From the NCBI GenBank assembly GCA_964058845.1, contig CAXKVR010000148.1, positions 62,001 through 126,000 of the forward strand: DNA of 64,000 nucleotides, in the 5' to 3' direction. This DNA comes from Carex sylvatica. Its lineage: Eukaryota > Streptophyta > Magnoliopsida > Poales > Cyperaceae. The position numbers were made by a program, and so were the translations under genes. Below the pieces are notes generated by a model. That model did no database searches and had not been told where the DNA came from. It was given only the letters and a program-made list of their open reading frames with translations. Positions 44,321 through 56,811 of the stretch are shown here, piece after piece. Position 1 is the stretch's first letter, and every line of letters begins with the position of its first letter.

Positions 44321-47300
44321 CTACGTACCTGAACTGTCGAATAACTCAGGATATTGCTCGCGAATTTTCGTTTCGAGTTCCCATGTTGCCTCTTTTTCCG
44401 AGTGTCTTCCCCATTGTACTAAAACAAGTCTAATCGTTCGATTTCTTAACCTTTGCTCTTTTCTATCAAGTATTCGCATTGGTTCTTCTTTATAGGCCAA
44501 ATTCTCATTAAGGTATAAGTCAGAATGGTCGATGCAGTGAGATGGATCTCGTACATATTTTCGAAGTTGTGACACATGAAACACCGGGTGTACCCGGTCC
44601 AAGACTGGAGGCAATGCAAGCTCGTAAGCTACAAGTCCTACTCGATTCAGAATCTGAAAGGGACCGATATACCGTGGACTTAGCTTACCCGATACTCCAA
44701 ACCGATGTACTCCTCTAACCGGAGATACTCGGAGCCACACATGATCACCTTCTTGAAACTCTAAAGGTCTTCGATGTACATCAGCATATCTCTTTTGTCG
44801 ATCTTGAGCTGATTTGAGTCGGCTCAAGATAACCTGTGTCTTCTCTGCCGCTTCTTGTATCAATTCTGGTCCTGTGGACGGATGAGTACCCGCCGGACCC
44901 CACCACAACGGTGTACGACAAATCTCTCCAGTAAGCGCTTCTAATGGTGGCATCCCGATACTTGAGTGATAACTGTTGTTGTATGCAAATTCAACCAAAT
45001 GCAAATGGTCGAGCCAAGATCCTCGAAAGCTCAAAGCACACGCTCGAAGCATGTCTTCCAATGTCTGGATTGTTCTTTCTGACTGTCCATCAGTCTGCGG
45101 ATGATGTGCGGTGCTGAATCTCAGCTTCGTACCCATATTCTCTTGAAAACTTTTCCAAAAATGCGAAGTGAACCTGGTATCTCGATCAGATATAATTTCT
45201 CTTGGACATCCATGATATTTAACGAAAAATTTCAGAAACAAGTTGGCTAACGTTCGACCCGATGTATCAGGTCCGAGTGGAATAAAATGTGCCACCTTCG
45301 TCAATGTATCCACAATAACCCATATGGTATCGTGTCGACCCACTGTCCTCGGAAAACCAGATACGAAATCCATTGCAATAACTTCAAACTTACCTCTCTT
45401 CTTATTCAGCGGTTGAAGTAACCCAGCTGCCTTTCGTCGATCAGCCTTCACTTGCTGACAGACTTGACATTTCTCAACGTACCTTGTCACATCCCTTTTC
45501 ATGTTCGGCCACCAGAAATATCGCTTCAGAGTTTGATACATTTTAACTTCGCCGGGATGGATCGTGTATCCCGAATCATGTGCTTCGGATAGAACTAGGG
45601 TCTTCAAGTCGGAATCTTCAGGAATGCATATGCGGTTGCCAAACCGCAAGATACCCTCGTCATCAAGTCTAAATGGAGTGTCTCGGTCCGATTCTACATG
45701 TTCTCGAAATTTCTGACATTTCTGATCTTCGTGCTGCGCTACCCGTATACGGTCATGTAACTCCGGTCTCACCTCAATAGCAGCAGAAATAATGGACATA
45801 CCAGCCGATTTATTCATACCCGCTTCTTCCTCGAGTAAGCGAGTTGCAACTGACTTTGCCAATTCGTGCGATGCTCCAACATGTAAATTCATCCTTCTCA
45901 TTTCTTCAATCAACTGCACTTCACTTGAAATCACGCTTGCCAGGTTAACCTGATTCTTCCTACTCAACGCATCTGCTACCGCATTAGCTTTGCCTGCATG
46001 ATACTGAATATCGAGATCGTAATCCTTCATTAACTCCAGCCACCTTCGTTGTCTCAAGTTCAGTTCCTTCTGAGTAAAGACATACTTTAAGCTTTTATGA
46101 TCCGTGAAAATCTGGCACTTCACACCATACAAGTAATGCCGCCAAATTTTGAGCGCAAAGATCACCGCTGCTAGCTCCAAGTCATGAGTCGGATAGTTCT
46201 GTTCATGTGGCCGTAACTGTCGAGAAGCGTAGGCAATAACTTGCTCACCTTGCATCAAAACGCAACCCAAACCCGTACGGGATGCATCTGTAAACACCGT
46301 GTAGTCCTTTCCAGTTATTGGCATTGTAAGAATCGGAGCTGACACTAGCCGACTCTTTAACTCCTCAAAACTTCTTTCTTGTTTTTCACCCCAATCGAAC
46401 TTAACACCTTTATGTAGCAACTCCGTAAGAGGGCGGGCTAATTGTGAGAATCCAGCTACAAACCTTCGATAGTACCCAGCTAAGCCGAGAAAGCTACGAA
46501 TCTCTGTAACAGTTGTTGGTCTCTTCCATTCAGTTACCGCTCGAATCTTCTCAGGATCTACCGCCAAGCCTTCACCCGAAACTATATGGCCCAAAAATGC
46601 CACCTTGTCCATCCAGAATTCGCACTTCGAAAGTTTGGCATAAAGCCGATGATCTCGTAGTCTTTGTAACACCACTTTAAGATGTGCCGCATGCTCCTCA
46701 TATGAACGCGAATAGATCAATATATCGTCGATGAAGACCACCACACTGGAATCCAACAAATCTCTAAACACACGCTGCATGAGATCCATAAAAGCTGCTG
46801 GTGCATTTGTCAATCCGAATGGCATGACTAGGTATTCATAGTGCCCGTACCTAGTACGGAAAGCCGTCTTCTCCACTTCACTTGGACATATACGCAACTG
46901 GTGGTAACCCGTTCTTAAATCGATCTTGGAATAGACCGATGATCCTTGTAGCTGATCAAAAAGATCATCAATCCTAGGCAATGGATACTTGTTCTTCACG
47001 GTCACCTTATTCAACTCCCGATAATCTATGCACAACCGCAGAGTTCCATCCTTCTTCCTTACAAACAGCACTGGTGCGCCCCATGGAGAAGTACTTGGTC
47101 GAATAAAGCCTTTCTCCAACATTTCTTCTAATTGCACCTTCAATTCTTTTAGCTCAGCCGGAGCCATCCGATAAGGAGCCTTCGAAATCGGAATTGTGCC
47201 AGGTATCAAATTAATGTTAAACTCAATTTCTCGCTCCGGGGGTAATCCTGAAATCTCATCAGGAAAGACATCAACGTATTCCGAAACAATCGGAATGTTA

Positions 47301-48904
47301 GATATTTCTGGAATTTCAGTAGCAGTACTCATAACCCTCACTAAATATGCTGTACACCCCGACTCAATTAAGTGCCTTGTCTCTATTGCTGAAATATACG
47401 GTACCACCTCTTTTAATCCTCTACACTTTAATGCACATGTAGCACCACTTGACAATGCGAACTGAACGGTACGGCTCAAACAATCAATCGTAGCTAGGTG
47501 TTGAGTTAACCAATCCAAACCCAACAATGCATCATACTCAGAAATGTCCATGACCAACATTTCGGCTAGAAAATCCCTTCCATCTACTCTCACTTTCAGG
47601 TTTCGGCATGTCCTCGCAATTTGGGTAGTTGAACCGAGAGGGGTATGAACATCCAATACTCTCCCACTCGACTCCGTTAACCATCCACACTTCTCCACTA
47701 ACGTACTAGATATGATCGAATTGCTACAACCCGTATCAATCAACACATATGCAAGATGTCCCGAAATAGAAATAGTACCTGCTAGCAAATCAGTCTGAGT
47801 AGAAATAGGAATCAACTCGTCTCCTGCATTCGGTAGCTCTATTGCCTCTACCGCGTGAACACTGGCTCGTCCTCCTGCCCGGCCTTCCCTCAACTGTGGT
47901 GTAGGGCCCCGACCTCGTAGCGAAGGTATGCCTCCACGTCCTCGCCCCTGGGGACCTCTATAACCACCACTGCCACTGCTCCCGGGTGTACCCGAAAAAT
48001 TATTTGGGCAATCCTTGATCCAATGATTCTTGCTGCCACAACGGAGACAAGTCTGATTGAGGCGGCGACACTCAGATTCAGTATGTGGCTTCATGCAAAT
48101 ACGGCACCAAGGTCCAGTAGCTCCCGGGGTAAACTGAGGTACCGCTATCTGTCCTGTAGGGTATCTAGGGGCTTGAGGTCTAACCCCCGATCCACTCGCT
48201 TGCCTCCTTTGATCAAATTTAGGCTTCACATTTCTGGAGAGGGTTTGTTGCGCACTTCTCTTGAGATATACCTCTGTCTGCTCCGCACATCTCATAAGAG
48301 CTGGAACCCCTGCAGCTGTGGAATGATGTATGGCTAGTGCAATATTCGGGTCCAACCCGTCCAAATACTGCCTCCGGTATCTATCAAGATCCCTTTTCAC
48401 ATCTGGAGCATAGCGGGACAGGTCAAAGAACAAACGGTTGTACTCCTCTACCGACCTTTCATTCTGTCTTAGGTTCAGGAATTGGCTTCTCAAAGCCTCC
48501 CGATGTAAATCACTCAAGAACTGCTCCCCAAACTTCTGTTCAAACCATTCCCAGGTAATCTCTCCTTCGCCCCCTTCAAACTCCATTTTAACTCCCTCCC
48601 ACCAATGCCTACCAGACTTTTCAAGCAATTGTACGGCCAACTCCACTTTGTTCACCTCTGGCACTCGGCATAGGGTGAACTTTGCTTTCAGACTCACCAT
48701 CCATTCTTCCGCAGCAGGATATCCCCCCGACCCATCAAACCGAGGGGGTGCCAAACGCATAAATGCTTCATATAATTGTCGGAATTCCTCCCCATTTGCT
48801 CCAGCCACAGGAGCTGGTCCGCGTTCCAGATTTTCCGCTCTACGACCTCTTTCATAGGCCGCAATTAACATTTCTCCGAGATCTCTCTCCATTTGACTAT
48901 TCAA
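44321..48904 (-). CDS. Ty3/Gypsy Gag-Pol polyprotein, 1527 aa, intact
   Basis: One frame encodes all retrotransposon functions in Ty3 order. Capsid-type Gag spans about 50-230; the zinc knuckle is [14 protein letters not shown] (about 284); aspartic protease LIDTGCSNS (about 388); reverse transcriptase with FIDDILIYS as the catalytic box (about 721); RNase [11 protein letters not shown] (about 866); integrase with an HHCC zinc site (about 1110-1150) and DDE residues in [15 protein letters not shown] and DGQSERT; and a chromodomain-like C-terminus (about 1455-1527) thought to steer integration toward heterochromatin. No stops or frameshifts. The length is typical for chromoviruses with a fused gag-pol. 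The ATG at 48904 lies 108 nt downstream of the primer binding site. Confidence 0.96.
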   Translation of the reverse strand: MNSQMERDLGEMLIAAYERGRRAENLERGPAPVAGANGEEFRQLYEAFMRLAPPRFDGSGGYPAAEEWMVSLKAKFTLCRVPEVNKVELAVQLLEKSGRHWWEGVKMEFEGGEGEITWEWFEQKFGEQFLSDLHREALRSQFLNLRQNERSVEEYNRLFFDLSRYAPDVKRDLDRYRRQYLDGLDPNIALAIHHSTAAGVPALMRCAEQTEVYLKRSAQQTLSRNVKPKFDQRRQASGSGVRPQAPRYPTGQIAVPQFTPGATGPWCRICMKPHTESECRRLNQTCLRCGSKNHWIKDCPNNFSGTPGSSGSGGYRGPQGRGRGGIPSLRGRGPTPQLREGRAGGRASVHAVEAIELPNAGDELIPISTQTDLLAGTISISGHLAYVLIDTGCSNSIISSTLVEKCGWLTESSGRVLDVHTPLGSTTQIARTCRNLKVRVDGRDFLAEMLVMDISEYDALLGLDWLTQHLATIDCLSRTVQFALSSGATCALKCRGLKEVVPYISAIETRHLIESGCTAYLVRVMSTATEIPEISNIPIVSEYVDVFPDEISGLPPEREIEFNINLIPGTIPISKAPYRMAPAELKELKVQLEEMLEKGFIRPSTSPWGAPVLFVRKKDGTLRLCIDYRELNKVTVKNKYPLPRIDDLFDQLQGSSVYSKIDLRTGYHQLRICPSEVEKTAFRTRYGHYEYLVMPFGLTNAPAAFMDLMQRVFRDLLDSSVVVFIDDILIYSRSYEEHAAHLKVVLQRLRDHRLYAKLSKCEFWMDKVAFLGHIVSGEGLAVDPEKIRAVTEWKRPTTVTEIRSFLGLAGYYRRFVAGFSQLARPLTELLHKGVKFDWGEKQERSFEELKSRLVSAPILTMPITGKDYTVFTDASRTGLGCVLMQGEQVIAYASRQLRPHEQNYPTHDLELAAVIFALKIWRHYLYGVKCQIFTDHKSLKYVFTQKELNLRQRRWLELMKDYDLDIQYHAGKANAVADALSRKNQVNLASVISSEVQLIEEMRRMNLHVGASHELAKSVATRLLEEEAGMNKSAGMSIISAAIEVRPELHDRIRVAQHEDQKCQKFREHVESDRDTPFRLDDEGILRFGNRICIPEDSDLKTLVLSEAHDSGYTIHPGEVKMYQTLKRYFWWPNMKRDVTRYVEKCQVCQQVKADRRKAAGLLQPLNKKRGKFEVIAMDFVSGFPRTVGRHDTIWVIVDTLTKVAHFIPLGPDTSGRTLANLFLKFFVKYHGCPREIISDRDTRFTSHFWKSFQENMGTKLRFSTAHHPQTDGQSERTIQTLEDMLRACALSFRGSWLDHLHLVEFAYNNSYHSSIGMPPLEALTGEICRTPLWWGPAGTHPSTGPELIQEAAEKTQVILSRLKSAQDRQKRYADVHRRPLEFQEGDHVWLRVSPVRGVHRFGVSGKLSPRYIGPFQILNRVGLVAYELALPPVLDRVHPVFHVSQLRKYVRDPSHCIDHSDLYLNENLAYKEEPMRILDRKEQRLRNRTIRLVLVQWGRHSEKEATWELETKIREQYPELFDSSGT

Positions 48905-49012
48905 TAATCAATAAGTTAATATTTCAATTCACGCAGTTTAACGTTACCAACCTAACTCTAGACTTACCCCACTCGCTTATCCTATCATGTCTGGTTAGGG
49001 TTTAAAAACAAA

Positions 49013-49028
49013 CCTTGCTCTGATACCA
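49013..49028 (-). other. Primer binding site (initiator tRNA-Met) of the Ty3 element
   Basis: Minus-strand TGGTATCAGAGCAAGG follows the 5' LTR after nine bases. It matches the complement of the initiator methionine tRNA 3' end used by most plant LTR retrotransposons. Confidence 0.9.
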
Positions 49029-49037
49029 ACAATTAAC

Positions 49038-51352
49038 TGTCACACCCCGGAACCAGGGGGCGCAACAGTTACGCCGTGAATATATATTTTCTATATACTC
49101 ACGAGGCAAGAACGATGAGATGATTCATATTCATCCCAATTTTATCGGATAATTTAAATCTTTCAGACAAGCAGTTAATGAAAATCAGATAATTAAAACA
49201 CATCCTACTTACAACACCTCCTACTTACAACACCTCCTACTTAACGAATTAAACATTTACACTACATAATTAAAATAAGTTTTACAAAGGTCTGGTTCAA
49301 AGGTTATACACAACAAAATATGATCTGAGTACTTAACTAGTACAAAACGATCATTAATTAAGGCATATCTATACCTCTCCTTTCTTATCCTCGCCGCACG
49401 ATCTCGAAATCCTATTCCTTCTTTCCTGAAAAACCCACGAGGGGGAAGAGGGGTGAGAAACTTATTCGCAGTTTCTCAGTGCAGAATTTAAATAGGGCTA
49501 CTGGATTTGTAAGAAATCCAAAATCAGAATTAAATCAATTCGTTAGTATATTAATCAGTTAAATCATGAAATGCAATTACTTTAAAAGGGAATTCAAGTG
49601 AACTTCTACTATTATCACATTCGGAAAAAAAATCAAAACGGAATTATTCAGGATGTTTGGACCTAAATGCAAACTCTCTAAGTCAGGTTGGAAAGATAGA
49701 AATCAGTTATCTATCTTTGTCGGCTTAACCGTTCTATTGGTTCTGGTTTATAATTAAACATGCATATCAATCAGAATTTCACGGATAGCAATAAAGTAAC
49801 TCGATCAGAAACAAAGATTATCAATACAGTAACAGTTTCACATCAATCACTATACCGCAGTTCAGTATTCCAACAATCACAATAATATATGTAATAACAG
49901 TATCCCCTACCCAACCGGTACTGGGTTCAGTGGGGTCATTCCCCAAATGCGCATATGGTTCCTGAGGCAAAGTCTAGCGTCGACTCTAGACTTTGCAATA
50001 ACTATGATATAATATAACAATATCAATTCAGTACTGTGGTTTCATTCCATTATCAGAATCAAAGGAACAGTAAAATCGATAAAACCATACCAATATGCTA
50101 GATCATCCTAAATATAGCAATTCCGATATATCATTTACTTAACTATGCAATAATGCTATGATGCATGCAATTAGAAATTCAACATGCCATTATACGTAAC
50201 TATTTAATTCTTAAAAATAAATCCCAAAACAGATCCCGTGAACCCCCGCACCTGATCACGTAAGATGCGTAGAGAATCAGCTATCACTAGATTCTGAACT
50301 TCCGACGATTTCGCTGAATCGTACTCGATAGGGTCTATGCCTATGTTAATAAAGCATAGATGAATTAATAAAAGACATTCAATCGATTTAAATACAAGTC
50401 AAGTCGATTATCGAGTCATAATGTTTCAAATCAAATTCGAATTCGAAATTTCATCAAAAATCTAACAAATCACTTGAATTAGGGTTTCCAAGAGAAAAGG
50501 AAGACAAATCATATCAATTATCACAAATTAACAACTAATCGAGCTAGAACTCGATTACTGAAACCCTAATTCGAATTTCAACCGAAATCACGACAAATCG
50601 AATAATTTAGGATTTTCAAGGAATTGCAAAAGAGAAAGAAATACCAAATTGAAGCTTTAGAATCGATCAAGGATCGTCAATTCAGCTCGAATCTCGATTT
50701 CCCGATCAGTTCGATCAGTTTCCGCGCTTAAATTTTCTCTCTCTCTCTCTTTCTCTTTTTCCTTTCGGCTAAACCTAGCTCTCTCTCTTTTTATTTCCGT
50801 GGAAAATGAAAGAAGAAGAAAGAGATTTAAGTATTAATTGAAATTTTGCAAATAAACCCCTCAAAAATAACAAAATTACATATCAGTGCGGATCATTCAT
50901 CCGCACTGCGGATCCTCTCCATCCGCACTGCGGTCTCTCCATCCGCACTGCGGATCACCCAGCCGCATTCACTGCGCAGAAGAAAAAGTCCGAGCCTAGT
51001 GCGGACGCACTGAGGCCAGTGCGGATGCTCCCATCCGCATTCAGTACTTAGCGAAATTTTCAGAAGAGTACAGAACTCACCCGCAGTGCGTGTGCCCATC
51101 CGCACCACCATCCGCACCCAGAGATTTTTCAGCCGTTTATTAAGGAACTTGTCCCAGTGCGGGTGAAGCCACCCGCAGTGCGGGTCATCCATCCGCACTG
51201 GACCATTTTTCTATATTATAATTCAATTTTCGACGTCTTAACTCAATCAGTTAGTATAAAAATATTTCCAAGCATTAGACCTTTAACTTTTAAAACTATA
51301 TTTAATTTAATCTTTTGAAATCTTATTATTTTAAAAGTTCCACTACGTTACA
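49038..51352 (-). repeat. 5' LTR of the Ty3 element
   Basis: Same length and ends as the 3' LTR, offset 7075. It provides the promoter for the minus-strand polyprotein. The GC-rich CCGCACTGCGG cluster is at 50885-51205. Confidence 0.95.
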
Positions 51353-51364
51353 ATATATGTATAT

Positions 51365-51480
51365 GATGTATATGTATATAATATATGTATATATGTATAT
51401 GATGTATATGTATATAATATATGTATATATGTATATGATGTATATGTATATGTATATGTATAATATGTATATGTATATAA
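51365..51480. repeat. AT-rich minisatellite with 36-bp period
   Basis: GATGTATATGTATATAA-type units recur at 51365, 51401 and 51437. Further TA and ATAAT microsatellites follow to about 52130, inside the Mutator-type element. Confidence 0.8.
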
Positions 51481-52589
51481 ATGTTCTATTTTTAGTTCAT
51501 TTCGAATAATGAATTATGTACATAATTAATAAAATTTATAACCAAAATATACATTTATTTTTATTCAATTTTTATAAATTCACGGTTCTAAATTTTTTTT
51601 TTTTTTTTGCACTATTAAGGTTTGAATAAATAAAATATCCACGGTTTATTTTTATATATATATATATATATATAATATAATATAATATAATATATGTATA
51701 GTATATATAATATAAATGTTCAACATAATAGATATGTTAAAAATTTGAGTTCAACATAATGATGTATATATAATATAATATAAATGTTCTATTTTTAGTC
51801 CATTTCAAATAATGAATTATGTACATAATTAATAAAAATTTATAACCAAAATATAGCACATATACATTTTTATTCAATTTTTATAAATTCACGGTCCTGA
51901 ATTTTTATTAATTTTTTTTTTTTGCTTTTTTTTTTTGCACTATTAAGGTTTGAATAAATAAAAGATCCACAGTTTATTTTTTTTATGTATATATATAATA
52001 TAATATAATATATGTATATGTATATATAATATAAAAATATTTTACATATACATATACATATACATATTATACATATACACCATATATGTATATACATATA
52101 TTATATACATATACATATACACCATATACATATACATAAAAAAAATAAACCATGATTTATTCAAACCAGTAAATAAAATAAAATAAAATAAAATAAAAAA
52201 TTCAGAACCGTGGAATAAATCCACGGTTCTAAATTTTTATTCAAAACCGTGGAAAAAATCCACGGTTTTGAATTTTTAATCAAAACCGTGAATTTATTCC
52301 ACGGTTTAGGCATTTTTAAAATTCTGTCCAAACCCTGGTTATTCTTAATAATTTTTTTTTATTTTTGAGTATTTTTAAAAATGTCGGCTATTTTACAATT
52401 GTTCTAGAGCAAAAGTTCATAGAGGTGTTTTATATAGTAAGTTATCTGACCTGTTTTACTAATTAACATTCAATGCAGGTAATGCTTTTACTCTTAATTT
52501 TTAACTAACAAAACTAATTTTATGGGTCAAAGGGATTGTCCAGACAGCTGTCCACAGAAAAAAAAAAAAAAAATTTTACTATTAAGAGG

Positions 52590-53495
52590 TGGAAGTTCAA
52601 AAGGAATTCCATCCTCCTAAGTCCTAACTGTATGGCCTGTAAGCTCCCAAATTTGTCTTGAATTTGATTGATCTAAAAAGAAATGCTCCCTCAAAGGGAC
52701 CAATGTGTCCTTTTTTACAGAGATAATGTACTCAAATGGCTGAAGAGTGAATTACAAAAACCATATATAGAATGAAACAAAATCATGCACTACGTACTTC
52801 TGTTGATAAGTTCCACCATTTCTCAAATTAAAAAAATAAAAATAAATAATATGCAGCTTCTATATATTTTCAGATATGATATATGCGTTAGTTTCAAATA
52901 TCACAATTAATATTAGACATTTTAGGACTACAAACATTGAAGAAGAAAATTCAATTAAATTTTAATATACATAATTAAAAAAATTAGAATCATGGGTGGC
53001 ATGATAAATAATTGTGTTGTTATTATAAAATTGAAGAAGAAAATTCAATTAAATTTTAATATACATAAAAAAAAAAATAAGAATCCGCCCCTGACTGCAA
53101 CCAATATTGTTTTTCTTTCATTTTATTAATCACAATAAAATTTGACATGATAAATAATTTGACATGGTCAACAACTCTTAAATTCATAAATGATTCGAAA
53201 AAAACTTATATCCTTCTGCCAACTGATTAATCTATCTCTTTTTGAAGGCTCTGATTAATCCATCTCTAAGGTGCAAATTAATTAATTAAGAATATTGTTG
53301 TACCTCTGTCAAATTTCCTCCTTTCCATTATGTAGAAAACCCACTATAGATGCATCAACAGGCCAGCCATGATGAACACTGACCTTAACAATGCGAGTTA
53401 TGCCGGAGACATCTATATCTTGCGCTGATCAACCAACACCGTCACATGGCCCTACCTTCTTTGAGACAATTACTTTTCTGCTTGAAGCCTTCATT
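52590..53495 (-). pseudogene. Jacalin-type lectin pseudogene, upstream neighbour of CA-1
   Basis: Exon 1 at about 53309-53495 reads MKASSRKVIVSKKVGPCDGVG, then an in-frame TGA, then SAQDIDVSGITRIVKVSVHHGW. Exon 2 at about 52590-52776 starts FTLQPFEYIISVK and is then frameshifted; the C-terminal third is missing, cut by an A-rich tract. The layout mirrors the intact jacalin gene at 56812-57661, which stands before CA-2 in the same direction. It cannot encode a working lectin. The 10.7-kb nested transposon block now lies between it and CA-1. Confidence 0.85.
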
Positions 53496-54307
53496 CAAAG
53501 GTAAGTGATAGCAGATTTCACTGCAGATTTTACAAACAAGAGCACTATTTGGGAGGAATGGTGGGGTTTAATCATCGTATCAATCTAGCTAAATGAGCTA
53601 TAGTCAATGGAACAAGTTTGGAATTTGAGGTTTAGGGTTTTAATTTGCTTTGAACAATTGGTTACTCGGATTTCTGGTTCGAAATTTCCAAATTGTATTT
53701 TAAAGTTATGTTATTTCTCATAGAAGTTGTCTTGTCAGAAAATTAATGAAGTGCAGAAAACAATTCCTGGCTTGAGTATAAATAATAAAAAGAATAACAC
53801 AATTATTGTCTTGTAATAGAGGACCACAGTGTTGACCAAGTCAACAGCAGCAAACAAGATTTAACCAAGTCAAACTGATGCAAGCAAGAGTAATTAGGAC
53901 TCTTCACAATAGTATTATATATAGTTAGATTAGTTAGTTTGTTATAGAGTTGTTATACTTGTAAACCATGACTATAAATACATGTATATGTACAAAATAT
54001 TTACATAATTAAAGCACGGATCAAATCCTCTGTAAGCTTTCTCAAAAAAAAAAAAAACACATATAAAAATATAGGATCATGTATATCATTTACTTCGGAA
54101 TAATCTAAGAAAAATAATACCAAAATATTTCTAGCAAAACTGATTTTAAGAAATAGTGCTGGCCAGTTTATGTTCAAAGCTAGACTACTAAAATGGGAAC
54201 AAGAAATAGATCAAAATGCATCATACAATACCGGAACAAGAAAAAGCCACCAAAGTTACATATGCACTACTTATCACAAGTTGAAACAAATGTACAGTTT
54301 CATTATA
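53496..54307. other. Intergenic DNA containing a possible short LTR remnant (53830-54044)
   Basis: Bases 53830-54044 start TGTTGACCAAGTCAACAGC, contain a TATAAATA box at about 53971 and end CTTTCTCA before an A-run, resembling a small Copia LTR. No target duplication or internal region was seen, so this is tentative. The rest holds the 3' flank of CA-2 (54160-54307) and nothing else recognisable. Confidence 0.35.
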
Positions 54308-56460
54308 TTATTCCATGATCTCAAATGTGCCATTGCCGATGTCGTAATGGGCGCCAAACAACTTGAGGGTTCCTTTCTTCCACTTTTCCATTACAAATGG
54401 GTACGTCTTGAGGTTCTCTATTGATACATTCACAGCTTCCTGAAAATTTTTAACACTTTAGTATAATTGTTGTTATCATTATTGTCATTATTATTATTAC
54501 AAAATATGTAAGTTTTTCTTTTCTTTCATGTAGGATTTTTTTTAATCTAATATGGTTTTGCTCTAGCTAACCAATGTTTAAGTAGTATCAGTTATCATCC
54601 AAGCTGTGAAAATAACTTAAAATGGGACATCTGCTAATGCAAGTCACAATGCCACTTCATTTATGTACTTAATAATTTATTTATTTAACATATTTCCTTT
54701 CAGGTGGGACTGGATTAATCAACCAAGAAAAAAGAAAGTGGAAAAGGTTTAAAAGAACAATATTTTAGTACAAACTTCAACCTTTTCACAAATTGTGCAT
54801 TGGTCATCCAAGGACTTGGTGCCGTGTTCAGCTTTAACCTTCATTCTTGCAGGGGAGCCTATCTTCACCCAATAAAGAATCTCACTGTTTATTTTAATTA
54901 AAAATCATGACGGAGAAGTTTGTCATAACTAAAATATAACATTGGTATATAGTACAAACAGTGCATCAGTCAAGACGGACAAACATTTTCATAGACATTA
55001 AGTTAAGGAGGAATTAGTTCGCTAATTGGCTATAAATTATTAATTAACTAATTGCTCCGTTTTCCTTTAAAATTCCTCTGAATTAAATAACTTTTATTAC
55101 ATATTAATATATACCACTATTCCTTAAAGAAATTATCTTTATTATATTAAGATAAGATGTTCTATATAGTTATATGTATATATTAAATCTAACAAAATAA
55201 TAGCAAATATGTAATTTGCATACAGACTTACTGGCTGTTGTTTCCATCATATGTGACAGTCATGAGCTTCTTAATCCCATCACATTTTGAATGTCCAATC
55301 ACTACTATGTTCTCCACCTAAACAACTCAATGATGTTTAAAACTCATACTAAAAGAGGAGCTTGACAAATCAATATATGTGTTGTGTTCAACAGTAATTA
55401 TTGCATTATAGATATTTTACTTTACATCCATTACAATCAAGAACATTGATTTGGTTTATCCATTGATTGAACCTTCTAATTAAATTTGGACAAATTCAAA
55501 AGTTTTCAATAACTCTTAAAAGGTCTGTTACCAGTGAGGCATATATGTTTTACTTCGACTCTCTTATCAAGTTATTATACTCTAAATAATGTCTCAAATT
55601 ATTTCCAACTATCAAATTAATTAATGTATCAAATTATTTGTACTTATTCCATCTGATTGATAACAGCATGGAGATCCAACATCAAGATCTTACCTTGAGG
55701 TGTAAAACAGCGTACTCAATCGCAGACCCTTCCCCAGTATATTTGTTCTGCATTCATACACAGAGGGGATTTTAAAGAATTAAAAAAAAAATCAAATAAC
55801 TATAACAAACTTTATTGGAAGGAAATCACTACATCACTAAATCAAATAAAATCATCAAATTTACTTTGTCAAAGGGAGGGACCATGTTGGCAATGTTGCG
55901 GACAGTGAAGGCCTCACCAGGATGGAATCTGAGAATGATTGAGGGGCAAACTCTCGAGTCTGAGCAAGCAAACAACATAAACTACCACACAAAAACCAAA
56001 ATCAATATACCAGAATTATTGATTTCACCATTAATATAAATATTTACAAGGGGTACACACATACACTCGTGTCATTTTTTATTTTCTTATTTTCAATCGA
56101 GGAACCTGTGGAATTTTGTGGGTCATGTAATTGTTACTCTATTAGCAAAAGAAAAAACAATTACGAGAACATTTCCGGTGTGGGTTCGAAGAACGTAAAA
56201 CAGTGACAAAAATCATATATACCTTGGGCCATTGTCCATTCCTGAGTGAATCAAACACCATTGGCTTCTTGCTGTAAAATTTCATAAATTAAAAAGATAT
56301 ACAAATTATATACAAATATCTCAAAAGAATTAAAGAGAGAATACAAAATCAGCCTAAAAATTAATTATGAATGGAATATGCAGTTATGCAGATATACTGA
56401 CTCATAAACCTCGGTCTTGAACTGCTTAAATCCAGTGATTAATCTCTCCACCGGATCCAT
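54308..56460 (-). CDS. CA-2: beta-carbonic anhydrase, seven exons, 199 aa
   Basis: Same gene structure as CA-1: exons 56460-56402, 56271-56223, 55981-55865, 55747-55694, 55317-55232, 54884-54782 and 54439-54308 (minus), all with GT/AG borders and a continuous frame. It begins [23 protein letters not shown]. Catalytic motifs are [11 protein letters not shown] and [14 protein letters not shown], so zinc ligands Cys, His and Cys and the Asp-Arg dyad are kept, but the Gly after the second zinc Cys is Asp. The dimer segment is shortened by one residue ([10 protein letters not shown]). It lacks the normal N-terminal helix. A splice acceptor TTTGTCAG/GAG sits three bases before the ATG, so the real 5' end may be an upstream exon, possibly the jacalin gene. 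Confidence 0.87.
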
Positions 56461-56811
56461 CTCCTGACAAATTTCACAAAATCAAAATCAAACTAATCAA
56501 ATTCAACAATCCAACGAGATAAGATCAAAGAAGTTAATTGCAATATTTAACAGGGAGAAAGAAGTAGAATAAAAACAAAATAAATTGAACTATTTTTTTA
56601 TATGAGGCTCAATTGAGGGAGGATATTATTCTCTGACAATTATTGTTTTAGAGGAGAAGTTACATAAAAAGGTTTTAAAGCCTAACATTTAGTAAAATCC
56701 AATTATAATTGTGAAAATGAAGGAAATTAGATTCAAAACAGAGTTCCAATTTCTATCAACCTTTATGTGCACACACATGTCGATGAGGCAAACATGGCTA
56801 CGCAAGTAAGC

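Larger units (their letters stand above)
41963..51352 (-). mobile_element. Complete Ty3/Gypsy LTR retrotransposon, Tekay/Del-type chromovirus (9390 bp)
   Basis: Two LTRs of 2315 bp (41963-44277 and 49038-51352), both TGTCACACC...CTACGTTACA, enclose one 1527-codon polyprotein on the minus strand. An ATATA target duplication flanks the element (41958-41962 and 51353-51357). A primer binding site complementary to initiator tRNA-Met and a polypurine tract are present. The constant offset of 7075 between LTR landmarks means no indels, and the stretches I compared are identical, so insertion was recent and the element may still be active. Clade call rests on the C-terminal chromodomain-like motif ending [18 protein letters not shown]. 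Confidence 0.96.
41717..52387. mobile_element. Mutator-type inverted-repeat element with 9-bp target duplication, split by a nested retrotransposon
   Basis: The ends are inverted copies beginning CCGACATTTTTAAAAATA, and the arms continue for more than 200 bp including GGTTTGGACAGAATTTTAAAAATGCC and a set of palindromic CCGTGGA...TCCACGG words. The element is flanked by CTATTTTAC on both sides (41708-41716 and 52388-52396), a 9-bp duplication as made by Mutator-like transposases. Removing the Ty3 element leaves about 1.28 kb with no transposase frame. The inner part (51358-52140) is AT-rich with microsatellites. It lies upstream of CA-1 and separates it from its jacalin neighbour. Confidence 0.85.

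Noticed and set aside
47196..49005. Plus-strand ORFs of 73-139 codons opposite the Ty3 polyprotein
   Set aside because: Antisense shadows of an intact gag-pol frame.
51315..52224. Tyr/Met/Ile-rich ORFs in the AT-rich part of the Mutator-type element
   Set aside because: Translations of TATATG-type microsatellites only.
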